In this document: piece after piece, positions 36,001 to 45,632 of the stretch
How positions within the stretch are numbered: the first letter of the stretch is position 1
How the letters are laid out: each line of letters begins with the position of its first letter
Assembly: GCF_003752595.1 (NCBI RefSeq)
Contig: NZ_RKIJ01000017.1
Coordinates: forward strand, 57,500-121,499
Length of the DNA: 64,000 nt
Source of the DNA: Cellulomonas sp. PhB143
Lineage (GTDB): Bacteria > Actinomycetota > Actinomycetes > Actinomycetales > Cellulomonadaceae
Direction of reading: 5' to 3'
Program-made: the position numbers and the translations under genes
Notes under the pieces: model-generated
What the model was told of the DNA's origin: nothing
Database searches by the model: none
What the model saw: the letters and a program-made list of their open reading frames with translations, nothing else

Positions 36001-39000
36001 GTGAAACCTGCCCGTCCCCGACTCATCCCCCTGCTCCTGGCCCCGCTCACCGCGCTGGCGCTCGTGGCCGGCGGCGGGCTGCCTGCCACGGCGGCCCAGC
36101 CGGCCGCCGCGGCCCAGCCGGCCTCGGCCCATCCCACCGCGGCCCAGCCCGCGGCAGCCCCCGCGGACGACGACGACCCGAACGCCGAGCCCCACGGGCT
36201 CAAGGGCGAGTACTTCCGCATGTCCGCCCCGGGCGCCCGCGACTTCGCGGACCTCGGCGGCACCACGCTGGACCCCGAGATCAACGGTTCGGGCCTCGTG
36301 TCGAACTTCGAGCGCCTGACCGGGCAGACGGACGACGTCACGGTGCGCTGGACCGGGCAGATTACCGCGCCCGAGACCGGCGACTACACCTTCTACGCCA
36401 TCGGCGACAACGGCTTCCGCCTGTTCGTCGACGGGAAGGCGGTCATCGACCACTGGGAGCCCGACTGGGACAAGGAGCAGACCAGCAAGCCCGTGCACCT
36501 CGAGGCCGGCGAGCGCCACGACCTGCGCCTCGAGTACTTCCAGGACGGCGGCGGCGCGAGCATGACCCTGCGCTGGTCCAGCGCCACGGTGGCCCGCCAG
36601 GTCGTCCCCGAGTCGGCCTACACGCCGCCCGCGGACTATCCCGTGTACCCCGTCGCCGCATCGCTCCCGGCCGACGGTCAGAGCGTGCGCCTCACCTTCA
36701 CCGACGAGGTCGCCGGCCTCGAGGACCTCGCGAAGCACCTGTCCGTCGAGGCGGACACGATCGCGATGCCCGTCGGCGCCGTGACTCCCGCACCGGGCGC
36801 GCCGGACGCCGTCGTCGTCGCTCTGGACGAGCCCGTCCAGAAGTCGGCGAAGGTCCAGGTCGCGTACGACGGCGAGGGCTCGCTGACCGTGGGCGGTGAG
36901 CCGACGCCGCAGCTCATCCGGACCGCGACCAACCGGTCCACGCACCGCCTGCTCACCAGCTGGGGCGAGAAGCTCGACAAGGACCACCCGCTGCCGGAGT
37001 ACCCGCGCCCGCAGAAGGTCCGCGACCGCTGGCAGAACCTCAACGGGCAGTGGCAGTTCGCTGCGGCCGCCGCGGGCGAGCAGCCCACGTTCGGCAAGTC
37101 GCTGGACGAGCGCATCACCGTGCCGTTCCCGGTCGAGTCCCAGCTCTCGGGCATCGAGCGCCACGAGGACCACATGTTCTACCGCACCCTCGTCGACGTG
37201 CCGAAGGACTGGAAGGTCGGGGACGACGCCGACGGCGAGCGCCTCGTCCTCAACTTCGGCGCCGTGGACAACGAGGCGACCGTGTGGGTGAACGGCGAGC
37301 TCGTCGCGAAGCACACCGGCGGCTACGACGCGTTCAGCGCCGACATCACCGATGCCCTGGTCGACGACGCCCAGCAGGAGATCGTCGTCGCCGTCACCGA
37401 CACCACCGGCGTCGACCAGACCCGGGGCAAGCAGTCGCCGAACCCGAGCGGGATCTTCTACACGGCGTCGTCGGGCATCTGGCAGACCGTGTGGATGGAG
37501 CCCGTCGCGAAGGCCTCGATCGACGACCTCGTCACGACGCCCGACGTCGCCGACGGCTCGCTCACGCTCAAGGCCACCTCCGCGGGCGCGAGCCCCGCGG
37601 CCACGGTCACCGCGGTCGCGACGGACGCCGACGGCGCCGAGGTCGGCCGGGTCACCGGCCCCGTGGGCGAGGATCTGCGCCTCCCCGTCCCCGACCCGCG
37701 CCTGTGGTCGCCGGACGACCCGTACCTGTACGACCTCGCGGTCACCCTCGACGACGGCACCGGCGCCGGGGCGACCACCGACGACGTGACGAGCTACTTC
37801 GGCATGCGCACGGTGGGGATCCAGAAGGTCGGCGGCGTGCAGAAGCTCGTCCTCAACGGGAAGCCGATCTTCTCGCTGGCCATGCTCGACCAGGGCTTCT
37901 GGCCGGACGGGCTGTACACGGCCCCGAGCGACGACGCGATGGCGTTCGACATCAAGGCCCAGAAGGACCTCGGGTTCAACGCGATCCGCAAGCACATCAA
38001 GGTCGAGCCGGCTCGCTGGTACTACCACGCCGACCAGATGGGGATGCTCGTCTGGCAGGACTTCGTGCCGGGCGACTACACCGGTGACGCCGGGCGCCAG
38101 GAGTTCATGGACGAGGGGCTCGAGACCGTCCGCGAGCTGCACGACTCGCCGTCCGTCATCGGCTGGATCCTGTTCAACGAGGGCTTCGGGGAGTGGGACC
38201 GCGCAGCGACCGGACGCTTCGCGGACCAGGTGAAGGCCGCCGACCCGAGCCGCGTCGTCAACGCGCACAGCGGCGTGAACTGCTGCAGCTCGAAGGGCGA
38301 CTCCGGCAAGGGCGACATCCTCGACCACCACGACTACATGAACACCGAGCCGTCGTTCCCCGACGCCACGCGCGCCGCGATGGACGGCGAGCACGGCGGG
38401 TTCACGCTGCCCACCCCGGGGCACCTGTGGCCCGGGGCCCCGGCCGCCGTCTACAGCGGCGTGCCCGACAAGGCGGCGTTCACCGCGAAGTACGTGCAGA
38501 ACACCGAGCAGTTCTACCTCGACCGGGCGCGCGGCGACCTGTCGGGCTCGGTCTACACCCAGGTCACCGACCTCGAGAACGAGATCAACGGCTTCTACAC
38601 GTACGACCGCAAGGTGCTCAAGGTCGACGCCGCCCAGGTGCGCGACGTCAACGAGCGCGTGATCGCCGCCGGTGCCGCCGCGGGCGCCGCGCCGGCCGGC
38701 AGCGGGCGCTGGTCCCTCGACGAGGGCACCGGCACCACCGCCGCAGACGCGTCGGGCACGAGCCCGCTCGCGCTGCGCGACGGCGCCGGCTGGGGCGAGG
38801 GCGTGCACGGGACGGGGCTCACGTTCGACGGCGACGGCGGATCGGCGGACTCCGCGGGGCCGGTCGTCGACACCACCGGCGACTACACGGTCTCCGCGTG
38901 GGTGACCCTCGGGTCGCTCCCGAGCAACTACGCGACCGCCGTGAGCCAGGACGGATCCCAGACCGAGAACCCGTTCTACCTCCAGTACGGGCAGGGCGCC

Positions 39001-39600
39001 TTCGCGTTCAGCACGCCCGGCGGCAAGCGCGCCACCCTGCGCACGACGCCGAAGCTCGACACCTGGTACCACCTCGTCGGGGTGCACGACGCCGCCGCCG
39101 GCAAGGTCCGCCTGTTCGTCGACGGTGTGCAGGCCGGGGAGGCCGCCGCGGCGCAGCCGGTCGCCAGCTTCGGCGCCTTCTCCGTGGGTCGCGGCGCGTT
39201 CAACCACCAGCGCGGCGACTTCTGGGACGGCTCGATCGACGAGGTGCAGGTCTTCGACCGCGCGCTCAGCGCGGCCGAGATCGCCCAGCTCCACGACGGC
39301 GACCAGCCGGGCGCGCTCGACGTGACGGCGACCGCCGTCGGCCGCTGCGTCGGTACCTCGCCCTACGTCGCGGTCCGCGCGGTCAACGGTGAGGACGTCC
39401 CGCTGGACGTCACCATCGCGACGGTGGCCGGCACCCGGACGTACGACGACGTGGCGCCGGGCAAGGCCGCGTCGCTCAGCGTCAAGGTGCGCGGGGCCAT
39501 GGCCGACGGCGTGGCGACCGTGACCGCCCGTCCCTCGGACGCGTCGGACGCGCGGGACGCGACCGTCGAGGCGGAGTACGAGGCGGTGAGCTGCGGCTAG
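36001..39600 (+). CDS. secreted PA14-GH2 glycoside hydrolase with LamG domain and C-terminal SCG module
   Basis: This 1199-residue exoenzyme starts with a signal peptide (about 1-31) and an Ala/Pro/Gln spacer. A PA14 domain (about 66-195, LKGEYF, YTFYAIGDNGFRLFVDG) probably binds sugar. The GH2 part has the jelly-roll (MFYRTLVDVP, about 392), an immunoglobulin-like domain, and a barrel with acid/base Glu in ILFNEGFGEWD (about 727) and probable nucleophile Glu in DGEHGGF (about 797). A LamG domain (about 900-1100) and the SCG module (1106-1199) end it. GH2 includes beta-galactosidases, beta-mannosidases and glucuronidases; the substrate is not clear. GTG 36001 has GAGGA upstream. TACAGT at 35910 may be a -10. 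Confidence 0.88.
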   Translation: MKPARPRLIPLLLAPLTALALVAGGGLPATAAQPAAAAQPASAHPTAAQPAAAPADDDDPNAEPHGLKGEYFRMSAPGARDFADLGGTTLDPEINGSGLVSNFERLTGQTDDVTVRWTGQITAPETGDYTFYAIGDNGFRLFVDGKAVIDHWEPDWDKEQTSKPVHLEAGERHDLRLEYFQDGGGASMTLRWSSATVARQVVPESAYTPPADYPVYPVAASLPADGQSVRLTFTDEVAGLEDLAKHLSVEADTIAMPVGAVTPAPGAPDAVVVALDEPVQKSAKVQVAYDGEGSLTVGGEPTPQLIRTATNRSTHRLLTSWGEKLDKDHPLPEYPRPQKVRDRWQNLNGQWQFAAAAAGEQPTFGKSLDERITVPFPVESQLSGIERHEDHMFYRTLVDVPKDWKVGDDADGERLVLNFGAVDNEATVWVNGELVAKHTGGYDAFSADITDALVDDAQQEIVVAVTDTTGVDQTRGKQSPNPSGIFYTASSGIWQTVWMEPVAKASIDDLVTTPDVADGSLTLKATSAGASPAATVTAVATDADGAEVGRVTGPVGEDLRLPVPDPRLWSPDDPYLYDLAVTLDDGTGAGATTDDVTSYFGMRTVGIQKVGGVQKLVLNGKPIFSLAMLDQGFWPDGLYTAPSDDAMAFDIKAQKDLGFNAIRKHIKVEPARWYYHADQMGMLVWQDFVPGDYTGDAGRQEFMDEGLETVRELHDSPSVIGWILFNEGFGEWDRAATGRFADQVKAADPSRVVNAHSGVNCCSSKGDSGKGDILDHHDYMNTEPSFPDATRAAMDGEHGGFTLPTPGHLWPGAPAAVYSGVPDKAAFTAKYVQNTEQFYLDRARGDLSGSVYTQVTDLENEINGFYTYDRKVLKVDAAQVRDVNERVIAAGAAAGAAPAGSGRWSLDEGTGTTAADASGTSPLALRDGAGWGEGVHGTGLTFDGDGGSADSAGPVVDTTGDYTVSAWVTLGSLPSNYATAVSQDGSQTENPFYLQYGQGAFAFSTPGGKRATLRTTPKLDTWYHLVGVHDAAAGKVRLFVDGVQAGEAAAAQPVASFGAFSVGRGAFNHQRGDFWDGSIDEVQVFDRALSAAEIAQLHDGDQPGALDVTATAVGRCVGTSPYVAVRAVNGEDVPLDVTIATVAGTRTYDDVAPGKAASLSVKVRGAMADGVATVTARPSDASDARDATVEAEYEAVSCG

Positions 39601-39707
39601 CCAGCCGTACGGACCGCGACCCGCAGGCCGCCCCCCCGCGCCCTCCCGCGCGGGGCGGCGGCCTGCCGCACTTCCCTGACCGCACGTGCGGCGCTAAGGT
39701 CCCTCTC

Positions 39708-40136
39708 ATGCCGCAGAATCGGAACGATCAGCCGCCTGTGTACCGCATCAGCGAGGCGGCTGGGCTCCTCGGCGTCAGCGACGACACCGTGCGCCGCTGG
39801 GTCGCCGCGGGCGAGCTCACCACGTCCAAGGACGACGCCGGGCGCCAGGTCGTCGACGGCGCCGAGCTGGCGCGCCACGCCGTCGGGCACGCGGACGCCG
39901 GCCCCGACCCGCTCGACGGCGCGACGTCTGCCCGCAACCGCTTCGCCGGGATCGTCACCGCGATCGAGTCCGACCGCGTGATGTCCCAGGTCGAGATCCT
40001 CAGCCGCGGGCAGCGCGTCGTGTCCCTGATGAGCACCGAGGCCGTCCGCGACCTCGGGCTCGCGCCGGGCAGCCCCGCCGTCGCCGTCGTCAAGGCGACC
40101 ACCGTCATCGTCGAGACCCCGGGAGCACGCGCATGA
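39708..40136 (+). CDS. helix-turn-helix plus TOBE (Mop) molybdate-responsive protein
   Basis: The 142-residue protein joins a MerR/excisionase-like helix-turn-helix (YRISEAAGLLGVSDDTVRRWVAAGEL, residues 12-37) to a TOBE/Mop domain (about 73-138: SARNRFAGIVTAIESDRVMSQVEI and LAPGSPAVAVVKATTVIVE) that binds molybdate. It is the actinobacterial counterpart of a ModE-type sensor. It is the first gene of the modA-modBC operon and overlaps modA by four bases (ATGA). TAAGGT ends seven bases before the ATG and no ribosome site is present, so a leaderless transcript is likely. Confidence 0.88.
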   Translation: MPQNRNDQPPVYRISEAAGLLGVSDDTVRRWVAAGELTTSKDDAGRQVVDGAELARHAVGHADAGPDPLDGATSARNRFAGIVTAIESDRVMSQVEILSRGQRVVSLMSTEAVRDLGLAPGSPAVAVVKATTVIVETPGARA

Positions 40137-40984
40137 GCCCCCGCCCCCGCACGACGGCGGCCCTCGCCTCCGGGGCCCTGCTCACCGCCGCGCTGCTCAC
40201 CACGACGCTGCTCACCACCGCGCTGCTCGCGGGCTGCGGGACGTCGTCGGACGGCGCCGGCGACACGAGCGCGACGGACGGGGCATCGTCCGGCACGTCG
40301 TCCGCCACCGAGAGCGGGACCCTCACGGTCCTGGCCGCCGCGTCCCTGCGGGACGTGTTCGCGGACCTGGCCGACGACTTCGAGGCCGCGCACCCGGGGG
40401 TCGAGGTCAAGCTGTCGTTCGCGGGATCGTCCGACCTCGCGGACCAGGTGATCGCCGGCTCCCCCGCGGACGTCCTGGCCACGGCCGACGACGCGACGAT
40501 GCAGCGCGTCGTCGACGCGGGCGACGCCGCAGACCCGACGGAGTTCGCGACGAACTCGCTGACGATCGTCGTGCCGCCGGACGACCCCGCGGGGATCGAC
40601 TCGTTCGACGACCTCGCGGACCCCGACGCCCGCGTGGTCGTGTGCGCCCCGGAGGTCCCCTGCGGTGCCGCGACCGACGCCGTCGAGAAGAAGGCCGGCG
40701 TCACGGTCCACCGGGTCAGCGAGGAGTCGAGCGTGACGGACGTGCTCGCGAAGGTGACCTCGGGCGAGGCGGACGCGGGGCTCGTCTACACGACGGACGC
40801 GACCCTCGCGGGGGACGCCGTGGCGGTCGTCGACGTCCCGGAGACCCACGACGTCGTCAACCACTACCCGATCGCGGTGCTCGGCTCGTCCGAGCACGCG
40901 GACCTGGCGGCACAGTTCCGCGACGAGGTGACGGGCGACGCCGGGCAGAAGGCGCTCGCCGAGGCGGGCTTCGGCGCGCCGTGA
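40133..40984 (+). CDS. modA: molybdate ABC transporter substrate-binding lipoprotein
   Basis: The 283-residue lipoprotein has a hydrophobic signal segment with an imperfect LLTTxLLT repeat and lipobox LLAGC (Cys near residue 35). The mature part has [23 protein letters not shown], the start typical of ModA, then [25 protein letters not shown] (molybdate ligands Ser) and [10 protein letters not shown]. It would bind molybdate or tungstate for the downstream fused permease-ATPase. It overlaps the TOBE gene by ATGA; modBC begins 13 bp after its stop. Confidence 0.94.
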   Translation: MSPRPRTTAALASGALLTAALLTTTLLTTALLAGCGTSSDGAGDTSATDGASSGTSSATESGTLTVLAAASLRDVFADLADDFEAAHPGVEVKLSFAGSSDLADQVIAGSPADVLATADDATMQRVVDAGDAADPTEFATNSLTIVVPPDDPAGIDSFDDLADPDARVVVCAPEVPCGAATDAVEKKAGVTVHRVSEESSVTDVLAKVTSGEADAGLVYTTDATLAGDAVAVVDVPETHDVVNHYPIAVLGSSEHADLAAQFRDEVTGDAGQKALAEAGFGAP

Positions 40985-40997
40985 CGCCGGGTCTCTG

Positions 40998-43043
40998 ATG
41001 CGGGGGCTGCCCCGGTGGGTGCTCGCGCCCGCGCTGCTCGGTGCGCTGTTCATCGTCGTGCCCGTCGCGATCATGGTCTCGCGCGTCGACCTCGGCGGGT
41101 CGGGCGGCAGCTTCTGGGAGCTCGTCACCTCGAGCTCGTCCCGCGACGCCCTGTGGCTCTCGCTGCGCACCTCCCTCGCCGCGACCGTCCTGTGCGTCCT
41201 GGTCGGGGGGCCGATGGCGCTCGTGCTCGCCCGCACGCGCTTCCCGGGCCAGCGCCTCGTGCGCTCGCTGGTGCTCCTGCCCCTCGTCCTGCCGCCCGTC
41301 GTCGGCGGCCTGGCCCTGCTCTACGCGTTCGGTCGCCGCGGCCCGCTCGGCGAGGGCCTCGGGCTGCTCGGGATCGACGTCGGGTTCACGACCGCGGCCG
41401 TGGTCATGGCGCAGACCTTCGTCGCTCTGCCCTTCCTCGTGCTCTCGCTCGAGGGAGCGCTGCGCACCCACGACACGCGGTACGAGGACGTCGCGGCCAC
41501 CCTCGGCGCCCGCCCGACCACCGTCCTGCGCCGCGTCACCCTCCCCCGGGTCCTGCCCGGCCTGGCGAGCGGCGCCGTGCTCGCGTTCGCCCGGGCGCTG
41601 GGCGAGTTCGGCGCGACCATCACCTTCGCCGGCGCGCTGCAGGGCATCACCCAGACGCTGCCGCTCGAGATCTACCTGCAGCGCAGCGTGGACCCCGACG
41701 CCGCCGTCGCGCTCTCGCTCGTGCTCGTGGTGGTCGCCGTCGTCATCACGGCCGGGGTGCACGGAGCGGGGCACCTGGACCGCGACGGCGACGCGACCCT
41801 CGCCGACGGCGACGCGCTCCTTGCCGACGGTGACGTTTCGCGGCCGTCAGCGCCCGAGACCGGCGTGCTTCGTCACCGTCGGCGGAGCGCGCGTCGCCCT
41901 CGGCGGACTCCTGCGCAGCCCGCACCGCCCGCACCGCCCGAGACCCCCGAGACCTCCGAGCCCGCCGCGCTGCACGTGCGCGCCCGCGTGGCCCGCCGCG
42001 GGCTCGACGTCGACCTGCGGGTCGCGCCCGGCGAGGTCGTCGCCGTCCTCGGCCCCAACGGCGCGGGGAAGTCCACGCTGCTCCAGGTCGTCGCGGGGCT
42101 CCTGCCCCCGGCGCGGGGCGACGAGGTCGCCGTCGAGGTCGGCGCCGACACCCTCGCCGGCCCCGGCGCCCGCACCGTCCCGCCCCACCGCCGGCGCGTC
42201 GCCTGGCTGAGCCAGCGCCCGCTGCTGCTGGAGCACCTGACGGTGCGCGCCAACGTCGCCCTCGGACCGCGGGCCCGGGGCGCCTCCCGGGCGCGCTCGG
42301 CAGCCGTCGCCGACGCCGCGCTCGCCGCCCTGGGCGCGTCCGCGACCGGCAGCAGGCGTGCCCGGGCACTCTCGGGCGGGCAGGCGCAGCGCGCGTCGAT
42401 CGCACGCGCGCTCGCGAGCGGACCCCGGGTCCTGCTGCTCGACGAGCCCCTCGCCTCGCTCGACGTCGCGGTCGCCCAGCAGGTGCGCGCGGCGCTGCAC
42501 GACGCCCAGCGGGCGGCGCCCCGTACCACGCTCCTCGTCACCCACGACCTGCTGGACGTCCTGCTGCTGGCCGACCGCGCCGTCGTCGTCGAGGACGGCC
42601 GCGTCGTCGAGGACGCCCTCGCCCGCGAGATCCTCACGCGTCCCCGATCACCTTTCGCGGCGCGGCTCGCCGGCGTGAACCTCGTCGTCGGCACAGCGGG
42701 CGAGAGCGGGACGGCAGGCACGGCCCGGGTCGGCGCGGTGGTCGGCACGGTGGACGACGCCGCCCCGCTCGTCCCGGGCGCCCCCGCGGTCGCGGTGTTC
42801 GAGCCCCGGGCGGTCGCCGTCCACCTCGCGCGCCCCGGCGGGAGCCCCCGCACCGTGCTCCGCGTCCGGGTCGCGGCACTCGAGCCGCACGCCTCCCTCG
42901 TCCGGGTGCGCGGGGTGTCCGACGACGGGACGCACCTGGCGGCGGACCTCACCGCGGCCGCGGTCGCCGAGATGGGACTCGCTCCCGGCGCGCACGCCTG
43001 GTTCGCGGTGAAGGCCGCCGAGGTCAGGCTCTACCCGCGCTGA
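40998..43043 (+). CDS. modBC: fused molybdate ABC transporter permease and ATPase
   Basis: One 681-residue frame contains ModB and ModC. ModB (about 1-260) has five or six helices and the EAA loop [23 protein letters not shown]. ModC (about 325-545) has Walker [10 protein letters not shown] (about 352), signature [15 protein letters not shown] (about 457), [11 protein letters not shown] and VTHDLLD. A TOBE domain (about 555-681) senses molybdate. The linker (about 262-304) is encoded by a 21-bp-period inverted repeat element and reads as DGDA-type heptads, then a Pro-rich stretch. Natural ModB-ModC fusions exist in actinobacteria; the element in the linker is the odd feature. ATG 40998 lacks a good ribosome site. 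Confidence 0.92.
   Translation: MRGLPRWVLAPALLGALFIVVPVAIMVSRVDLGGSGGSFWELVTSSSSRDALWLSLRTSLAATVLCVLVGGPMALVLARTRFPGQRLVRSLVLLPLVLPPVVGGLALLYAFGRRGPLGEGLGLLGIDVGFTTAAVVMAQTFVALPFLVLSLEGALRTHDTRYEDVAATLGARPTTVLRRVTLPRVLPGLASGAVLAFARALGEFGATITFAGALQGITQTLPLEIYLQRSVDPDAAVALSLVLVVVAVVITAGVHGAGHLDRDGDATLADGDALLADGDVSRPSAPETGVLRHRRRSARRPRRTPAQPAPPAPPETPETSEPAALHVRARVARRGLDVDLRVAPGEVVAVLGPNGAGKSTLLQVVAGLLPPARGDEVAVEVGADTLAGPGARTVPPHRRRVAWLSQRPLLLEHLTVRANVALGPRARGASRARSAAVADAALAALGASATGSRRARALSGGQAQRASIARALASGPRVLLLDEPLASLDVAVAQQVRAALHDAQRAAPRTTLLVTHDLLDVLLLADRAVVVEDGRVVEDALAREILTRPRSPFAARLAGVNLVVGTAGESGTAGTARVGAVVGTVDDAAPLVPGAPAVAVFEPRAVAVHLARPGGSPRTVLRVRVAALEPHASLVRVRGVSDDGTHLAADLTAAAVAEMGLAPGAHAWFAVKAAEVRLYPR
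41781..41904. repeat. 21-bp-period inverted array element, copy 2 (inside modBC)
   Basis: Thirteen-base units close to GCCGACGGTGACG start at 41781, 41802 and 41823, and inverted units start at 41871 and 41892. Spacing within each arm is exactly 21 bp; the centre is 35 bp. The period of seven codons keeps the modBC frame open. Copy 1 is at 2691-2815 with the same units, period and a 36-bp centre. Confidence 0.85.
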
Positions 43044-43052
43044 TCGCCGCCC

Positions 43053-44285
43053 TCAGAGCGCGCGCCACCCCTCCGCGCCCGCCCTCGCGGACGCCGCGAA
43101 GCTGCCCGTGAGCGGGAGGTCGGCGACGAGCAGCGACTGCACGGCGTGGTAGATGTCGGGCTTGCCGTCCCAGACGGTGCCGGCCGGGCGGTTCTCGGCG
43201 TCGAGCTCGTGGTGCCACGACCCGCGCTCGGTGTCGACGAGCTCCCGGCGCACGAGGTCCCACCACTGCTCGGCGAGCTCCGCGTACCGCGCCTCGCCCG
43301 TGACCTCCGCGAGCACCTGTGCCGTGGCGACCGCCTCGGCGGCGACCCAGTGGAACCGGCGCGGCTCGACCGGTGTGCCGGACCAGTCCACGGTGTAGAC
43401 GAACCCGCTGCCGTCCCAGCCGTCGGCCAGCGCCCGGTCGAAGAGCGCGACCGCGGCCTCGGTGCGCCGCCCGGGGGTGCCGCCCGCCACGTCGATCTGC
43501 ACGAGGAGCCGGGCCCACTCGAACCCGTGGCCCGGCGTCGACCCGTACGGCTTGAACGGGTCGTTCGGCCGGTCGGCGTTGAACTCGAGCTGCGGGCGCC
43601 ATCCGGCGTCGAAGTGCTCGGGGATGCGCCAGCCGTTGCCCTCGGCCCACCGGACGACCTGGTCGCCCACGCCCGCGGCCCGCTCGAGCCAGACGGCGTC
43701 GCCGGTCGCGTCGTGCGCCGCGAGCATCGACTCGACGCCGTGCATGTTGGCGTTCACGCCGCGGTAGGCCGACGGCTGCGTCCACGCGCGGTCCCACTCG
43801 TCGAGCAGGAGGCCGGGCCCCTCCTCGAAGAAGCGGTTCTCGAGGGTCGCGAGCGCCGTCGAGAGCAGGCGCCCGGCGCCCTCGATGCCGGCCATCACGC
43901 CCGACGACGCGGCGAGCACGACGAACGCGTGCGCGTACGCCTGCTTGGTGCCGTCCACCGCGCCGTGCGGGCCGCGGGACGCGACCCAGCCGCCGTCGGG
44001 GTCGGCGAGGACGCTCGTCAGCCCGCGCAGCGCGAGCTCGGCGCGCTCCGCGCTCCCCTCGACGCCGAGCAGGTGCGCGACGGCGTAGGTGTGCGCCATC
44101 CGGCTCGTGATCCAGGTGTGCACGGGCTTCTCGAGGTCGGGGACGCCGTCGTCGTCCAACCAGGCGGCCCCGCCGCCCGGCAGGAGGGAGGCGGCGCCGA
44201 AGTCGAGCAGGCGCCGGACCTCGGCGGCCCGCCAGGTCGCGCCCTGCGACGCGTCGACCACCGCTGCTCGCTGTCCGTCCGTCAT
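43053..44285 (-). CDS. AGE family epimerase/isomerase (likely mannose isomerase)
   Basis: The 410-residue enzyme has the (alpha/alpha)6 barrel of N-acylglucosamine 2-epimerases and aldose-ketose isomerases. Expected conserved parts are HTWITSRMAHTYAVAHLLG (about 56-74), QAYAHAFVVLAASS (about 115), RGVNANMHGVESMLAAHDAT (about 175), GHGFEWARLL (about 253) with a catalytic His, and RRFHWVAAEAVATAQVL (about 316) and WHHELD with others. Members convert mannose to fructose or act on cellobiose, GlcNAc or sulfoquinovose. Regulation by the same operator as the GH92 mannosidase favours mannose. It is preceded by lacI on the same strand and a LacI operator. Confidence 0.88.
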   Translation of the reverse strand: MTDGQRAAVVDASQGATWRAAEVRRLLDFGAASLLPGGGAAWLDDDGVPDLEKPVHTWITSRMAHTYAVAHLLGVEGSAERAELALRGLTSVLADPDGGWVASRGPHGAVDGTKQAYAHAFVVLAASSGVMAGIEGAGRLLSTALATLENRFFEEGPGLLLDEWDRAWTQPSAYRGVNANMHGVESMLAAHDATGDAVWLERAAGVGDQVVRWAEGNGWRIPEHFDAGWRPQLEFNADRPNDPFKPYGSTPGHGFEWARLLVQIDVAGGTPGRRTEAAVALFDRALADGWDGSGFVYTVDWSGTPVEPRRFHWVAAEAVATAQVLAEVTGEARYAELAEQWWDLVRRELVDTERGSWHHELDAENRPAGTVWDGKPDIYHAVQSLLVADLPLTGSFAASARAGAEGWRAL

Positions 44286-44408
44286 CGTGCCGTCCTCTCG
44301 TGGCCGGTCCGGTCCGGAGCCCGGGTTCCGCCTGTCGTTCCATCATGACGAGAGGCGCGCCGCCTCGCGGAACGCCTCTCCCTGTGCACCCGCACGGCGG
44401 CGCCGTGC

Positions 44409-44464
44409 TTGACAGCGCTGTCAAAAGTACGCCTCATGCTAGGGACACGGCCCGATGCTGTCAA
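44409..44464 (-). promoter_or_regulatory. promoter and LacI operator of the AGE epimerase gene
   Basis: On the minus strand TTGACA (44464-44459), 17 bp, TAGCAT (44441-44436) form a good promoter. About six bases after the predicted start begins TTGACAGCGCTGTCAA (44424-44409), a perfect 16-bp palindrome with the CG centre typical of LacI-family operators. The lacI gene lies directly upstream. The -35 region carries another half-site (TTGACAGC). Confidence 0.75.
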
Positions 44465-44481
44465 CGGCCCGGCCACCCCGA

Positions 44482-45486
44482 TCACGCCGGCGGGCGTTCC
44501 CCGGACCCGCGCGCGACGAGGCGCGTGGGGATGACGCGGTGGGTGGTCCCGCCGTCGCCGTCGTCCATCCGGGCCATGGCGAGCCTCGCGGCCTCGCAGC
44601 CCAGGGCGTCGGCGTCGTAGGAGACGACGGTGACGCCGAGCAGGTCCGCCAGCTCGAAGTCGTCGAAGCCGACGAGCGCGGGAAGGTCGCTCTCCACCCC
44701 CCGCAGCGCGTGCAGCGCGCCGACCGTGATCTTGTTGTTCGCGGCCACGATCGCCGTCGGCGGCTCCGGCAGCGCAAGCAGCTCTGCCACGAGCCGGCGG
44801 GCCGTCGCGGAGTCGTGCGCGCCGTCCCGCACGAGCCGCTCGGCGTCCGCCACACCGGCCGCACGCATGCTCTCGAGGAACTGGTCGCGCCGCTCCTGGA
44901 ACGTCCACAGGTGCGGCAGGTCGCCGACCATGGCGATCCGCCGGTGCCCCCCGGCGAGCAGGTGCTCCACGGCCGACGCCGTCCCGCCGCGGTTGTCGAT
45001 GACCACGGTGTCGGCGTCCACGCCCCGGGCCGGCCGGTCGATGAGGACGAGCGGGAGCCCCGCCGCGACCTCGGGCGCGAGGTAGGAGTGGTCCGACGAC
45101 GACGGCGCCACCACCAGCGCGGCGACCCGGCGCTCGACGAACGCCTCCGCGAGCTGCTGCTCCTGCTCCGGGTCCTCGGCCGAGCTGGCCGAGACGAGCT
45201 GCAGCCCGGACTCCCGCAGCTCGCGCTCCAGGCCCGCGGCCACCGCAGAGTAGAAGGTGTTCGCGAGGTCGGCCGTGACGAACCCGACGAGGGTCGAGGT
45301 GCCGCCCCGCGCGAGGTCGGCCGCCGCACGGTTGCGCCGGAAACCGAGCGCCTCCGCCGCCGCCCGCACGCGCTCGCGCGTCTCGGCGGCCACGTTCGGC
45401 TCGTCGTTCAGCACCCGCGAAGCAGTCTTCAGGCTCACCCCGGCGGCGTCGGCGACCGCCGACAGGGTCGGGCGTCGCGCACTCAC
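44482..45486 (-). CDS. LacI family transcriptional regulator
   Basis: The 334-residue repressor begins with the LacI helix-turn-helix and hinge (LSAVADAAGVSLKTASRVLN, about residues 8-27; AAADLARGG hinge about 54-62) and continues as a periplasmic-binding-protein-like sugar domain (VGFVTADLANTFYSAVAAGLE; ending THRVIPTRLVARGS). It probably binds TGACA-N-CGC-TGTCA sites at 44409, 60567 and 60700. GTG 45486 is the start that keeps the full helix-turn-helix. TATGCT (45540-45535) could be its -10. The inducer is unknown; mannose or a mannoside is inferred from the target genes. Confidence 0.92.
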   Translation of the reverse strand: MSARRPTLSAVADAAGVSLKTASRVLNDEPNVAAETRERVRAAAEALGFRRNRAAADLARGGTSTLVGFVTADLANTFYSAVAAGLERELRESGLQLVSASSAEDPEQEQQLAEAFVERRVAALVVAPSSSDHSYLAPEVAAGLPLVLIDRPARGVDADTVVIDNRGGTASAVEHLLAGGHRRIAMVGDLPHLWTFQERRDQFLESMRAAGVADAERLVRDGAHDSATARRLVAELLALPEPPTAIVAANNKITVGALHALRGVESDLPALVGFDDFELADLLGVTVVSYDADALGCEAARLAMARMDDGDGGTTHRVIPTRLVARGSGERPPA

Positions 45487-45632
45487 CGAGAACCCCCTCG
45501 TGGCGCACGACGACGGTCGACGCGGCCGGGCGTCAGCATAGCCGGAACGGGGCCGGATCCGCTGCAACGGCGCGGTTTCGTCCGCCCCGGGCACACGCCT
45601 CGGCAGACCGGCGCCGCCCACCAGGGCGCCCG

